From: Chloroflexota bacterium
GTDB lineage: Bacteria > Chloroflexota > Anaerolineae > UBA4142
Direction of reading: 5' to 3'
Length of the DNA stretch: 64,000 nt
Assembly: GCA_016215025.1 (NCBI GenBank)
Contig: JACRMI010000025.1
Span: 32,192-96,191, forward strand
Below the pieces are notes generated by a model. The model saw only the letters and a list, made by a program, of their open reading frames with translations, was not told where the DNA came from and ran no database searches. The position numbers and the translations under genes were made by a program. Positions within the stretch are counted from its first letter, which is position 1. Every line of letters begins with the position of its first letter. Shown here piece by piece: positions 54,817 through 64,000 of the stretch.

Positions 54817-56309
54817 TGGAACAAACTCTGATTACGCTTCATCCCGATTACGCTATCGCACCTGTAGACCCGCGCATCTTCGGCGGCTTTCTCGAACACT
54901 TGGGGCGCGCCGTCTATCAAGGTGTGTATCAACCTGATTCCATTCACGCGGACGAAGAGGGTTTTCGCAAAGATGTGCTGGCGGCGTTGCGCGAGATGCG
55001 TATGACGGCGCTGCGTTATCCCGGCGGCAACTTTGCGTCGGGGTATCATTGGCAGGATGGCATCGGTCCGCGCGAGTCGCGCCCTAGAATTCGCGAGCTA
55101 GCTTGGCAAAGTATCGAACCGAATCACTTTGGCACGGATGAGTTCATAAAGCTATCGCGCAAAATGGATTGGACGCCGATGTTGACCGTCAACCTCGGCA
55201 CAGGTACGCCGGAAGAAGCGCGTAACTGGGTCGAGTACTGCAATAGCCCGGCGGGAACCAAGTACGCCGACATGCGCGCGGCGAATGGATCGCGCGATCC
55301 GCATGGCGTCAAGCTGTGGTGCTTGGGCAATGAAATGGACGGTCCTTGGCAGTTGGGGCATGTTCCCGCCGATCAATATGCCATTCGCGCGCAGCAAGCC
55401 GCCAAGCTGATGAAAGACACCGACCCAGGTATCGAGTTGGTCGCGTGTGGTTCGTGTACCACGAGCTTGCCGACCTACATGGAATGGGACCGCACGGTGC
55501 TCGAATACATCGGCGGTTATGCGGAATACGTCAGCCTACATCGCTACGTCGGAAATGAAAACGGCGACACGGCGGATTTTTTGGCGGTGACCAATTCCAT
55601 CGACAAGCAAATCGAAGAGATGGACGCGGCGTGTCGATTTGTGCAGGCGCGTTTGCGAAGCAAGAAACGGCACTATTTGTGTTTCGACGAATGGAATGTT
55701 TGGTATCGCACGACAAGTTCCGAACATACCAATGGGCGTGACCAGTTTGCGCCGCATTTGATCGAGGAGGAATACAATCTCGAAGATGCGTTGGTGGTCG
55801 CAGGATTTTTGAACAGCTTTATTCGTCATGCCGATGTGGTCAAGATCGCGAACCTCGCGCAAATCGTCAACGCGATTGCGCCGATTCACACGCGCAATGA
55901 CGAGATGTTGTTGCATACGATTTATTATCCGTTCGTGATGTATGTCCGTCGGCGTGAAGGCGTGGCGCTGCAAGCGATGGTCAAAGGACCTGGGTACGCA
56001 AGTCGCAGTTATGGCTACGTCAACACAATCGATTCCAGTGCCATCTTGGGTGACGGCCAGTTGCATGTGTTTCTGGTCAATCGCAGCTTGAGCGACATCG
56101 CGCCTGTTCATATCGATTTGATTGGACGACAACTGAAACGTATCGAATCGGCGGAGATCGTGACGGGCGCAAACGCGCAAGCGCGTAACACGTTTGAGCG
56201 ACCGAAGAATATTTGTAGCCAAGTGTTCACCAATGTTCAGTTACGCGAGAGCCAGGCGCTTGTGGAATTGCCGCCGCTGTCGGTTGCCGCGTTGACGTTC
56301 AGGGTGTAG
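54816..56309 (+). CDS. abfA: Alpha-L-arabinofuranosidase, glycoside hydrolase family 51
   Basis: 497 residues with the GH51 TIM barrel plus beta-sandwich. IDPRIFGGFLEHLGRAVYQGVY-type start (here VDPRIFGGFLEHLGRAVYQG), RYPGGNFASGYHW, acid/base Glu173 in CLGNEMDGPWQ and nucleophile Glu292 in FDEWNVW are all present. No signal peptide, so it acts on imported arabino-oligosaccharides. It releases terminal alpha-L-arabinofuranose from arabinan or arabinoxylan fragments. First glycosidase of the plus-strand locus. Confidence 0.96.
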   Translation: MEQTLITLHPDYAIAPVDPRIFGGFLEHLGRAVYQGVYQPDSIHADEEGFRKDVLAALREMRMTALRYPGGNFASGYHWQDGIGPRESRPRIRELAWQSIEPNHFGTDEFIKLSRKMDWTPMLTVNLGTGTPEEARNWVEYCNSPAGTKYADMRAANGSRDPHGVKLWCLGNEMDGPWQLGHVPADQYAIRAQQAAKLMKDTDPGIELVACGSCTTSLPTYMEWDRTVLEYIGGYAEYVSLHRYVGNENGDTADFLAVTNSIDKQIEEMDAACRFVQARLRSKKRHYLCFDEWNVWYRTTSSEHTNGRDQFAPHLIEEEYNLEDALVVAGFLNSFIRHADVVKIANLAQIVNAIAPIHTRNDEMLLHTIYYPFVMYVRRREGVALQAMVKGPGYASRSYGYVNTIDSSAILGDGQLHVFLVNRSLSDIAPVHIDLIGRQLKRIESAEIVTGANAQARNTFERPKNICSQVFTNVQLRESQALVELPPLSVAALTFRV

Positions 56310-56316
56310 CGTCCCT

Positions 56317-56811
56317 ATGCAAACTCTAGACCTTCTCGACAGACTCTTGGAACATGATGCGTGGACAACACGACGAGTATTAGAGTTCACCAATCTTTTG
56401 AGCGACGAACAACTCGATCAAGAATTCGAGATCGGACAGCGAACGATCAGAGAGACATTCCGTCACATAATCGGCAACATCGAAATTTGGACCGATTTGA
56501 TGTCCGCCCGCCCTGTCCGCCGCGCATCGATGGAGAGGCAAGCGGTTCTGGAATTCCAACGACGTTTCGAACTTGCCTTTAGCGATTTTGCACAGTTTGC
56601 CCGGCGACTTCGTGATACGCAACGGCTTTACGATACGTATGTTGATGTGCTCGACGAGCCACCCCAACGCAAGACCTACGCGGGAACTATATTACACGTC
56701 ATCACGCATGACCATATGCACCGCGCCGAAATATTGCACATGCTTCAGCGACTTGGAATCCAAGGATTGATCGAAGGCGATGTGTTGAGTTGGGAAGCGA
56801 CGCGCGGGTAA
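56317..56811 (+). CDS. DinB-family protein
   Basis: 164 residues of the DinB four-helix bundle: LLEHDAWTTRRVLEF, RETFRHIIGNIEIWTDLM with the first metal histidine, and LHVITHDHMHRAEILHMLQRLG with the HDHxxHR metal pair. Seven bases after abfA. A second DinB gene on the other side of abfA suggests a shared role, perhaps detoxification, but this is unproven. Confidence 0.88.
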   Translation: MQTLDLLDRLLEHDAWTTRRVLEFTNLLSDEQLDQEFEIGQRTIRETFRHIIGNIEIWTDLMSARPVRRASMERQAVLEFQRRFELAFSDFAQFARRLRDTQRLYDTYVDVLDEPPQRKTYAGTILHVITHDHMHRAEILHMLQRLGIQGLIEGDVLSWEATRG

Positions 56812-56871
56812 AATAGAGTTTCTGCATTAGAATATTTTTAGCCACGGAAATCTTAATCGAGGAAATGTCTA

Positions 56872-58230
56872 GTGCCTTCATTTAATATCGTCGATTTTGG
56901 CGCAGTCGGCGATGGCGTAACCAATAATGCGGCTGCGATCCAGCGCACGATCGATGAATGCCACGCAAAGGGTGGCGGTCGCGTAATCGTGCCGACCGGC
57001 GGCGTGTTTGTAACGGGACCATTCAAGCTAAAATCGTACGTCGATTTAAATATCGAAGCTAGCGCGACGCTACGCGCGAGTTTAGTCGAATCGCTTTACA
57101 CCGAAACGCCGTTCAACAATTGGTCGGAAGGATCAATGTGGATCAGCGCGAAGAGCGCGAATCATATCGCGATAACTGGGACTGGGACGATTGATGGTCG
57201 TGGGACAGAGTTTATGGAAAACGAAGAACCCACGCATTACAACTACAAGTTCGTCAATGGCATTGATCGACGCCCGCATTTGCTCACGTTGATCGGTTGC
57301 AACAACGTGACAATTCGCGAGGTCACATTTGCGAATGCGGCGTATTGGTGCGTTCATCCTGCCGGTTGCCAGGATGTTTTGATTCAGAGCATCCGCATTC
57401 TGAACAGTCTCAAGGTCCGCAACTGTGATGGCATCGACATCGATCACTGCCGCAATGTGCGCATCAGCAATTGCTACATCGAATCGGCGGATGATTCCAT
57501 CTGCATCAAGAATCGGCGTGATTACGCCGAGTACGGTTTGTGCGAGAATATCACTATCACCGGCTGCATTCTCACCTCGACCTCGTGCGCGCTCAAGCTG
57601 GGTAGCGAAAATATGGACACGATGCGTAATATCATCGTCGAGGGCTGCGTCATCAAAGCGTCCAATCGGGGCGTGGGCATTCAGAATCGCGATGAAGGCA
57701 CGATTGAGAATGTGCTTTTTTCGAACATCATCGTCGAATCGCGATTGTTTGCCGACGTGTGGTGGGGCAAAGCCGAGCCGATTTATATCACCGCATTCAA
57801 GCGCGCGCCTGGGACACTCTATCGTTTCGCCGATGGCAAAACCGAAGGCACCGTCGGAAAGGTGCGAAATATTCGATTCAATAATATACTATGCCGCAGC
57901 GAAAATGGAGTGTACATCGGCGGCTGTGCCGATAGTCGCATCGAAGAAGTGTTGTTGGAAAATGTCCGCGTCGAGATCAACAAGACAACCGATTATTGCA
58001 GTGGCATGTACGACCGCCGTCCATGCGATGTCGAAGGAATCATTCAAGAAAAGACGGCGGGCTTTTTTATTCATGATGCCGACGACATTATCTTGCGCAA
58101 CTGTCGCGTCGTATGGGGACCGAATCGTCCCGCCTACTACGGGCGCGCGATCGAATCCCAGCGCGTCACCGGTTTGGAGCTTGAGAATTTCAAAGGTTCT
58201 GCTGCCCATCCAGAGGAGTCATCGTCATGA
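56872..58230 (+). CDS. Glycoside hydrolase family 28 (polygalacturonase-like)
   Basis: 452 residues of right-handed beta-helix. Start FNIVDFGAVGDGVTNNAAAIQ and GGGRVIVPTGGVFVTGPFKLKS are typical. The catalytic aspartates are Asp186 (NCDGIDID) and Asp207/Asp208 (SADDSICIK). The usual GHGxSxGS loop reads SCALKLGSEN, which lacks the histidine, as in some rhamnogalacturonan-directed members. No signal peptide. Hydrolyses galacturonate-containing oligosaccharides. The start is GTG at 56872 with GAGGAAATG upstream. Its end overlaps the next gene by 4 bases. Confidence 0.9.
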   Translation: MPSFNIVDFGAVGDGVTNNAAAIQRTIDECHAKGGGRVIVPTGGVFVTGPFKLKSYVDLNIEASATLRASLVESLYTETPFNNWSEGSMWISAKSANHIAITGTGTIDGRGTEFMENEEPTHYNYKFVNGIDRRPHLLTLIGCNNVTIREVTFANAAYWCVHPAGCQDVLIQSIRILNSLKVRNCDGIDIDHCRNVRISNCYIESADDSICIKNRRDYAEYGLCENITITGCILTSTSCALKLGSENMDTMRNIIVEGCVIKASNRGVGIQNRDEGTIENVLFSNIIVESRLFADVWWGKAEPIYITAFKRAPGTLYRFADGKTEGTVGKVRNIRFNNILCRSENGVYIGGCADSRIEEVLLENVRVEINKTTDYCSGMYDRRPCDVEGIIQEKTAGFFIHDADDIILRNCRVVWGPNRPAYYGRAIESQRVTGLELENFKGSAAHPEESSS

Positions 58231-60509
58231 CCGAAAGTAATCCGAATTATCAAAATCCCGCGTACTCGATTGCCGAACGCGTGCAAGATTTGTTGGCGCG
58301 CATGACGCTCGCAGAAAAAATCGCGCAGCTTGGTTCTTGCGAGGTGAAGAATTTGCAAGACGAGCGGCAAGGATTTTCGGCAAGTAAAGCAGCGGCGTTG
58401 ATGGCGCAAGGCATTGGACAAATCACGCGCGTCGGCGGCGGGAGCACGCTTGCACCGCAAGATATTGCCAGGATGTGCAACGCGATTCAAGCGTATCTCG
58501 TCCACCACACGCGGCTGGGCATCCCCGCCATTGTTCACGACGAATGTTGCAGCGGCTTTATGGCGCACGGCGCGACGTGCTTTCCGCAAATCGCTGGGTT
58601 GGCAAGCACGTGGATGCCGGAACTCGCGGAAAAAATGACGACGATCATTCGCACGCAAATGCGCGCGGTCGGTACGCATCAGGGACTCGCGCCGGTGTTA
58701 GATGTTGCGCGCGATCCACGCTGGGGACGCGTCGAAGAAACGTTTGGCGAAGACCCGTTGTTCGTTTCGCGCATGGGCATGGCATATGTACGCGGCTTGC
58801 AAGGTCCTGATTTGCGCGAAGGTGTGATGGCGACGGGCAAGCACTTTCTCGGTCACGGCATTTCCGAAGCGGGCATGAATTGCACACCCGTGCACGTTGG
58901 TCTGCGCGAACTGCGCGACGTGTTTTTGATGCCGTTCCAAGCGGTCGTCCAAGAAGCAAAGCTGGCGTCGATGATGAACGCGTACTCGGAACTCGATGGC
59001 GCGGTGGTTGCTTCGTCGCATGCGATCATGACCGACCTCTTGCGCGACGAAATCGGTTTTGATGGCGTGGTCGTTTCCGATTATCGCGCGATTCCGATGC
59101 TTTACGATTATCATCATGTGGCACCCGATCAAGCCCATGCGGCGGCGCTCGCGCTCAACGCCGGCATCGATGTTGAATTGCCGTCGATAGATTGTTACGG
59201 TCCGCCTTTGGTGCAATCCCTTCAAGCGGGATTGATTCCGGAATCGATTGTCGATACAGCGGTCGAGCGCGTCTTGCGCAAAAAATTTGAACTGGGCTTG
59301 TTCGAGAAACCCTTTGTCGATGTGGAGCGCGTGTTGTCCGTCTTCGATCAACCGGAGCAACGCCAACTTGCCCGACAAATCGCCGAACAAAGCATCGTGC
59401 TGTTGAAGAACGATAACGACGTTCTGCCTCTTTCCAAGACGCTCAACAGTATTGCAGTCATCGGACCCAACGCACATCAGACGCGCGCCTTGTTCGGCGA
59501 CTATGCCTATCCCGCGCACGTCGGCGACCCGCCAGACAGCCAGGTCGGTCGGTCGCGTCACGCCCAAACAATTCTCGATGCGATTCGTGCGCAAGTTTCG
59601 CCGCAAACGAACGTGCTCTATGCAGAAGGTTGCAAGGTCAACGATGCAGACCGATCGGGGTTTGAGCAAGCGATTCAAGTCGCGCAAGCAGCGGAGGTGG
59701 TCGTTCTCGTCGTCGGCGACCGGTCGGGCTTGCAGATCGATTGCACGTGCGGCGAATCACGCGACAGCGCCGACCTGGCGTTGCCTGGCGTGCAGCCAGA
59801 ACTCGTCGAAAAAATTGCCGCGGTTGGCAAGCCGACAGTTCTCGTGCTGGTCAACGGTCGCCCATTCGCGATTCCGGAGATCGTCGAAAGTATTCCGGCG
59901 ATTGTCGAAGCGTGGTTGCCGGGCGAAGAAGGCGCAAGCGCTGTCGCCAGCGTTTTGTTCGGCGATGTGAACCCAGGCGGCAAATTGACGATGACGTGGC
60001 CCCGTTCCGTCGGTCAGGTTCCGATTTTCTACAATCACAAACCATCAGGCGGGCGTTCGAATTGGCACACCAACTATGTTTCGCTGTCAGTTCAGCCGCT
60101 GTTTCCGTTTGGTCATGGCTTGAGTTACACGCAGTTCGAATATTCGAATTTGAAAATCGAAACGACGGATGCGCGCGTAACCGTTCATGCAAAAATCAAA
60201 AATGTCGGCGCGCGGGCAGGTGATGAGGTGGTGCAGTTGTACGTTCGCGATGAGGTTGCCAGTGTGCCGCGTCCCGTGAAAGAGTTGAAGGGATTCAGGC
60301 GTGTTCACCTCACCGCGGGCGAATCGTGCGCAGTCACCTTCGATTTGCCCATCGCGCTCTTTGCGTTCTACGACGAAGCGATTCAACTTGTCGTCGAACC
60401 TGGGACGATGCAAGTGATGATCGGCAGTTCGTCGGAAGATATTCGCTTGAACGGTTCGTTCGAAATCACGGGCCCGAAACAAATCATTTCTCGACGCGTT
60501 TTCGCATGA
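58227..60509 (+). CDS. Glycoside hydrolase family 3 beta-glycosidase
   Basis: 760 residues: (beta/alpha)8 domain with LARMTLAEKIAQLGS, LDVARDPRWGRVEETFGEDP, GKHFLGHG and the nucleophile Asp285 in VVVSDYRAI; GH3 C-terminal domain (SIVLLKNDNDVLPLSK); and a fibronectin-III-like end (YVRDEVASVPRPVKELKGF). Acts on beta-glucosides, beta-xylosides or related oligosaccharides in the cytoplasm. ATG overlaps the GH28 stop, and its own stop overlaps the next ATG, so the three genes form one unit. Confidence 0.95.
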   Translation: MTESNPNYQNPAYSIAERVQDLLARMTLAEKIAQLGSCEVKNLQDERQGFSASKAAALMAQGIGQITRVGGGSTLAPQDIARMCNAIQAYLVHHTRLGIPAIVHDECCSGFMAHGATCFPQIAGLASTWMPELAEKMTTIIRTQMRAVGTHQGLAPVLDVARDPRWGRVEETFGEDPLFVSRMGMAYVRGLQGPDLREGVMATGKHFLGHGISEAGMNCTPVHVGLRELRDVFLMPFQAVVQEAKLASMMNAYSELDGAVVASSHAIMTDLLRDEIGFDGVVVSDYRAIPMLYDYHHVAPDQAHAAALALNAGIDVELPSIDCYGPPLVQSLQAGLIPESIVDTAVERVLRKKFELGLFEKPFVDVERVLSVFDQPEQRQLARQIAEQSIVLLKNDNDVLPLSKTLNSIAVIGPNAHQTRALFGDYAYPAHVGDPPDSQVGRSRHAQTILDAIRAQVSPQTNVLYAEGCKVNDADRSGFEQAIQVAQAAEVVVLVVGDRSGLQIDCTCGESRDSADLALPGVQPELVEKIAAVGKPTVLVLVNGRPFAIPEIVESIPAIVEAWLPGEEGASAVASVLFGDVNPGGKLTMTWPRSVGQVPIFYNHKPSGGRSNWHTNYVSLSVQPLFPFGHGLSYTQFEYSNLKIETTDARVTVHAKIKNVGARAGDEVVQLYVRDEVASVPRPVKELKGFRRVHLTAGESCAVTFDLPIALFAFYDEAIQLVVEPGTMQVMIGSSSEDIRLNGSFEITGPKQIISRRVFA

Positions 60510-63214
60510 GCGATTCGAATCTTCTCCCGCACCCACGCTCTCACGATTTGCGACTGCCAAGCTGGGGACCGTACACCAAAAAATATGCGGGCGTCGCGCA
60601 CATCGCCGATCCCGCGCAGGGCATTCGTTTCGATCTGAGTGTCTTTCCGGCGTATTATCGCAGCCGCGTCACCGTGCCGCATTCGCAGTGGGAATCGGGT
60701 TATCATCCTTGGCAAGTTTCGCCGGGCTTGTCATTTTTTTCATATCGATTCGATTTGGAATGGAAAGACCAGGTCTATTGCGACGTTTCCTACTTTGCGT
60801 TGCCTGAGAATTCTGACGCCAATGCGCGCTGGGTACGCTGCGAATTCGTCAACCATACCGATGTGCCACAGAACCTCGCGCTGCACTATATGGCGTACCT
60901 CAACTTTCCGCCGCTCAAGCCGTACTCCGAAGAAGCGATTCTGCCCGCTGATCCACATCTTCCTCCCGGTGCAAATTGGATCGATGCGTTGGATTACGCC
61001 GATCTCCAATATGCGACTGCGCGCCCGTCTGACAACTTGGTCTACGAAGGCTGGCGGCGCGGCGAGATTCGTGGCCATGGATTTGTGCATGGCACAGGCA
61101 TCGGTTGCGATTTTGGCAAATCAGCCGGTGATCGCCTGACGTACGAGATTGCGATTCCCCAGCGATTGGAAGATGGATTGTTGTTGGCGCGTTATCGTGC
61201 GAACGGCGGTCCCGTCGATTTTCAATTGCGTGGGTTGGTCAATGATCGCGTTTGCTTTGACTCGGCTGTCGAATTTAGATTGCGTGCGATTCCGTTGGGT
61301 GCGCGCGCGGCGGACACCTATCGATTCGAATTGATTTCGCTGGGCGGCGGCGCAATCGAGTTGGATGGATTTGTTTTGATCGAAAAGCGCGACCGCGAGC
61401 GCGTGCAGTTCAGTCAGCATGAATGGAATCCTGTTGCCAAAGTCCAAGCAGGTCCACGCGAAAATTCGTTGCTTGTCAATTATCAAGACCTGTCGAGTGT
61501 TTATGGTCTCGTGTGGACGGGCGAATCTTCTGTCGTTCGCCAAATATTCTCCGGTGAATTAGATCGCACGCTGCGCTATTTTACCAACGAGCATGTGCAG
61601 ACCGAATTACATTCGGATGATCGCGGACATTTCACCAACGTCTTTATCCGTCCGATTTCGCTAGAGCCGCATTCCAAATCGATCTTACATGGATTGGTTT
61701 GCAATGGAAGCTCGGAGCAAGTCAATCAACAGTTGCTTGCCTTCGATGCGCCGTCCATCGAAGCAGAATATGCGCGCGCGCAGCAAACCCAAATCGCAAT
61801 CGACGCAAACCCAGCAGGCGAAAAATATCGCTTTAGCCAAGAGCGCATGGCGGCGACGCTGATGACGAACGTGGTCTACCCGGTTTACACGCGCGGCAAT
61901 TTTATTCGCCACTTTACGCCTGGGAAATGGTGGGACTGTCTTTATACCTGGGATTCGGGTTTCATCAGCTTGGGATTGCTCGGCATCGATCCGGCGCGCG
62001 GCATTGATTGTCTCAATGCGTACACGACGCCTGTCGGCGATCCACACGCGGCGTTTATTCATCACGGCAGTCCGGTGCCCGTGCAGATTTATGCGTTCCA
62101 GGAATTGTGGAATCGGACGCGCTCGCGTGAATTGCTCGAATATTTCTATCCGCGTCTGCGCCAATTCTATTTGTTCATCGCGGGACGCTTGGGCAGTTCG
62201 ACCACGCGCCGCATGAAATCGAACTTACTCAAGACCTGGGATTACTTTTACAATTCAGGCGGCTGGGATGATTTGCCGCCGCAAGTTGAAACGCATAAAC
62301 GCCATCTCGAATCAACCGTGACACCTGTCGTCACAACTGCACATGCGATTCGAGTCGCGAAAATTTTACAGCAAGCGGCGCGCGAATTGGGCTTGGATAA
62401 TCATGGTGCCGACTATCAATCCGACATTGATGTTTGGCACGATGCACTGAATCGCTATGCGTGGGATGGGCTTGACAAGATTTTCAGCTACGTCATTCAC
62501 GATCAGACGGATAATCCCGATGGCATCTTGCGCAACTCGGAAGGTCACAACTTGAATCGCACGCTCGATGGCGTCACACCATTTTTCGCTGGCATATGTA
62601 ATTCATCGCAAGAGCGCGCGCTGTATCATCAAATCGAATCGGCAGAGCATTTGTGGACTCCCGTTGGCTTGACGGCGGTTGATCAGAGCGCGCCGTATTA
62701 TCGCCGCGATGGATATTGGAATGGCGCCGTTTGGTTCCCGTATCAATGGTTCATTTGGAAAGCGCTGCTTGACCTAGGTTATGGCGACATGGCGTTTCGC
62801 ATCGCGCACACGGCGCTGGAGATTTGGCAAGACGAAGTGGCGGCGTCGTATCATTGCTTTGAACATTTCATCGTCGAATCGCGGCGCGGCGCGGGCTGGC
62901 ACCAATTTGGCGGATTGTCCACGCCAGTGTTGCTGTGGTTCAACGCGTATCACACACCTGGGACGCTCACTTGCGGCTTCGATACGTGGATTCAAGATTT
63001 GCAAGTATCGGACGACAAATCATCGCTGCAAGCCACGCTTATTCACGATTCAAACCCACGACCCTGGTTAGCGGTCGCGGTCTTGTCGCCAGCTCAAAAA
63101 TATTCGGTCGAGTGGAACGGCGATCCAATCGATTATCAAACTCGATATCCTGGCACTCTGGAAATTGCTTTGACGGGATCGGGAAAGCTGACGATTACGG
63201 CACAATCGTTTTGA
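60506..63214 (+). CDS. GH63-like (MGH1-type) glycoside hydrolase
   Basis: 902 residues. The N-terminal half (to about 430) is beta-rich and unrecognised; from about 490 it has the (alpha/alpha)6 barrel of GH37/GH63-type enzymes: KWWDCLYTWDSGFISLGLLGID, LKTWDYFYNSGGWDDLPPQ, RYAWDGLDKIFSYVIHD and RRDGYWNGAVWFPYQWFIWKALL. Candidate acids are the Asp of TWDSG and the Glu residues near SAEHLW. It probably cleaves an alpha-glycosidic linkage; substrate unknown. No signal. ATG at 60506 overlaps the GH3 stop. Confidence 0.85.
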   Translation: MSDSNLLPHPRSHDLRLPSWGPYTKKYAGVAHIADPAQGIRFDLSVFPAYYRSRVTVPHSQWESGYHPWQVSPGLSFFSYRFDLEWKDQVYCDVSYFALPENSDANARWVRCEFVNHTDVPQNLALHYMAYLNFPPLKPYSEEAILPADPHLPPGANWIDALDYADLQYATARPSDNLVYEGWRRGEIRGHGFVHGTGIGCDFGKSAGDRLTYEIAIPQRLEDGLLLARYRANGGPVDFQLRGLVNDRVCFDSAVEFRLRAIPLGARAADTYRFELISLGGGAIELDGFVLIEKRDRERVQFSQHEWNPVAKVQAGPRENSLLVNYQDLSSVYGLVWTGESSVVRQIFSGELDRTLRYFTNEHVQTELHSDDRGHFTNVFIRPISLEPHSKSILHGLVCNGSSEQVNQQLLAFDAPSIEAEYARAQQTQIAIDANPAGEKYRFSQERMAATLMTNVVYPVYTRGNFIRHFTPGKWWDCLYTWDSGFISLGLLGIDPARGIDCLNAYTTPVGDPHAAFIHHGSPVPVQIYAFQELWNRTRSRELLEYFYPRLRQFYLFIAGRLGSSTTRRMKSNLLKTWDYFYNSGGWDDLPPQVETHKRHLESTVTPVVTTAHAIRVAKILQQAARELGLDNHGADYQSDIDVWHDALNRYAWDGLDKIFSYVIHDQTDNPDGILRNSEGHNLNRTLDGVTPFFAGICNSSQERALYHQIESAEHLWTPVGLTAVDQSAPYYRRDGYWNGAVWFPYQWFIWKALLDLGYGDMAFRIAHTALEIWQDEVAASYHCFEHFIVESRRGAGWHQFGGLSTPVLLWFNAYHTPGTLTCGFDTWIQDLQVSDDKSSLQATLIHDSNPRPWLAVAVLSPAQKYSVEWNGDPIDYQTRYPGTLEIALTGSGKLTITAQSF

Positions 63215-63229
63215 ATTTTAGCAGAATAT

Positions 63230-63314
63230 CATTGCGAGCCGCAAAGCGGCAAAGCAATCCCCAATTAAGATCGGGAGATTGCTTCGTCGCACGCTCCGCA
63301 TGCTCCTCGCAATG
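63230..63314. repeat. CATTGCGAG / CTCGCAATG palindromic repeat
   Basis: CATTGCGAG (63230-63238) is answered by CTCGCAATG (63306-63314), with AAGCAATCCCC and GGGAGATTGCTT paired inside. It fills the spacer before the broken glycoside hydrolase gene. A familiar type of dispersed repeat. Confidence 0.75.
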
Positions 63315-63333
63315 ACAACATGAGTTGTGAACA

Positions 63334-63887
63334 ATGACTGAACCACTCTCTCACTTTCAAAATCCACCGAACGAGTATCGCGAGATTCCTTTCTGGTCGT
63401 GGAACGATGAACTTGATCCCAGCGAGCTTGTTCGTCAAATCGACTTGATACAAAAAGCGGGCTGGGGCGGCTTTTTCATGCACGCTCGCGTTGGTTTGCG
63501 CACGCCCTATATGGGCGACGATTGGATGAAATGTGTTCGCGCATGTGTGCAAGCCGCGCACGAACGCGGCATGGGTGCGTGGCTTACGACGAAGATAAAT
63601 GGCCCAGCGGTTTTGCGGGTGGCTTGAGCGTTGCGGCGCATCCTGAGTTTCGAGCGCAGTATCTCGTCTGCAAAGTGGATGATCGTCCCGCATTGCTCGC
63701 CGAGCGCATCGCAACGTTTTCCGCCAAGCAAGTCGATGGGCGATTGACAAAAATTCAGTGTGACGATGCACCCACGTTGAGCGACTCTTTCAGTCGCGTG
63801 ATTCAATTCTATCCGCAGCGGATGCCGTTGGGAGTGCCTTGGTTCAACGACTATGATTATCTTAGCCTGTATTCCAGGGTTGAGTAA
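63334..63887 (+). pseudogene. Glycoside hydrolase (GH106-like start), frameshifted and truncated
   Basis: The first 84 codons (EYREIPFWSWNDELDPSELVRQIDLIQKAGWGGFFMHARVG.. in pieces) match the N-terminal part of large rhamnosidase-like glycoside hydrolases. At 63583-63585 the frame slips: the family text continues in the -1 frame as YDEDKWPSGFAGGLSVAAHPEFR. One missing T explains it. The continued frame then ends at TAA 63885-63887 after WFNDYDYLSLYSRVE, although the family runs to some 700 residues or more. So the gene is both frameshifted and cut short, the latter probably by an insertion. Confidence 0.8.
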
Positions 63888-63956
63888 ATCTTATCGCACT
63901 TTGACAATCACATAGCCTTGAGATAGTGTGTGGCACACTCTCCCGTGAGGTCTGCG

Positions 63957-64000
63957 ATGCCACAACCCAGTCAAGCCGAATTGTTTGCCCGTGCGTTTCA
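63957..64000 (+). CDS. Start of an unidentified gene at the window edge, possibly a transposase
   Basis: ATG at 63957 opens a frame (MPQPSQAELFARAF) that leaves the window. Upstream 63888-63956 contains TTGACA-like text and a GTGTG..CACAC palindrome. Its position right after the sudden end of the hydrolase suggests the first gene of an inserted element, but only 14 residues are visible. Confidence 0.3.
   Translation, partial: MPQPSQAELFARAF

Noticed and set aside
63583..63600. Programmed -1 frameshift in the terminal glycoside hydrolase
   Set aside because: There is no slippery heptamer of X-XXY-YYZ type and no evident stimulatory structure, and the gene is also truncated, which favours decay or error.

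Overview
The window looks like a chromosomal segment of a free-living bacterium, most likely a member of the Chloroflexota (Anaerolineae-like). This is an inference from gene content: GAF-rich NarL-type kinases, a class IIIb cyclase fused to an AAA/TPR module, a very large PAS/GAF HD-GYP protein, a DUF3105 protein, UroD-type corrinoid methyltransferases and many plant-polysaccharide glycoside hydrolases, at roughly balanced base composition. Spacers are full of short palindromic repeats. No rRNA, tRNA or CRISPR array was recognised. Sigma70-like promoters with 16-18 base spacers and hairpin-plus-U terminators are readable at many genes.

Layout. 1-3.2 kb (+): a peptidase tail, coaX, a diacylglycerol-kinase-family gene and an RlmI-type rRNA methyltransferase. 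3.2-11.8 kb (-): a tight four-gene signalling operon in which a soluble-adenylyl-cyclase-like protein (cyclase-AAA-TPR) is followed by a cyclic-nucleotide-binding patatin phospholipase, a GAF histidine kinase and a membrane-anchored TPR protein. 11.8-18.8 kb (-): a small secreted protein, mutM, anmK, a GNAT, and a peptide-type ABC importer (two permeases plus lipoprotein receptor), which reads like a murein-recycling cluster. 18.9-31.6 kb: housekeeping and information genes, namely a glycine-rich RRM protein with an attenuator-like leader, dus, a Roadblock protein, pyrG, a HEAT protein, a DUF433/DUF5615 toxin-antitoxin pair with a nonsense-broken toxin, ffh-rpsP-khpA-rimM, a cupin, dprA and a mannose-1-phosphate guanylyltransferase. 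31.7-35.4 kb: small membrane and secreted proteins of unknown role. 35.4-49.6 kb (-): a HAD phosphatase, a REC-GAF-histidine kinase, and an unusual operon joining a REC-PAS protein, a corrinoid protein, a UroD-family methyltransferase and a 2430-residue PAS/GAF HD-GYP protein. 49.7-64 kb: a carbohydrate locus with GH2 beta-galactosidase on the minus strand and GH51, GH28, GH3, a GH63-like enzyme and a broken glycoside hydrolase on the plus strand, probably for arabinose/galactose-rich pectic or hemicellulosic material.

The two most interesting systems are the cyclase/CNB-patatin operon (a possible second-messenger-controlled lipase pathway) and the corrinoid-methyltransferase/sensor operon (possible methyl-group or corrinoid sensing tied to cyclic-di-GMP hydrolysis). 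A third theme is a family of CCTGNNAGG-type palindromes that occur both as terminators and inserted in frame inside enzymes.
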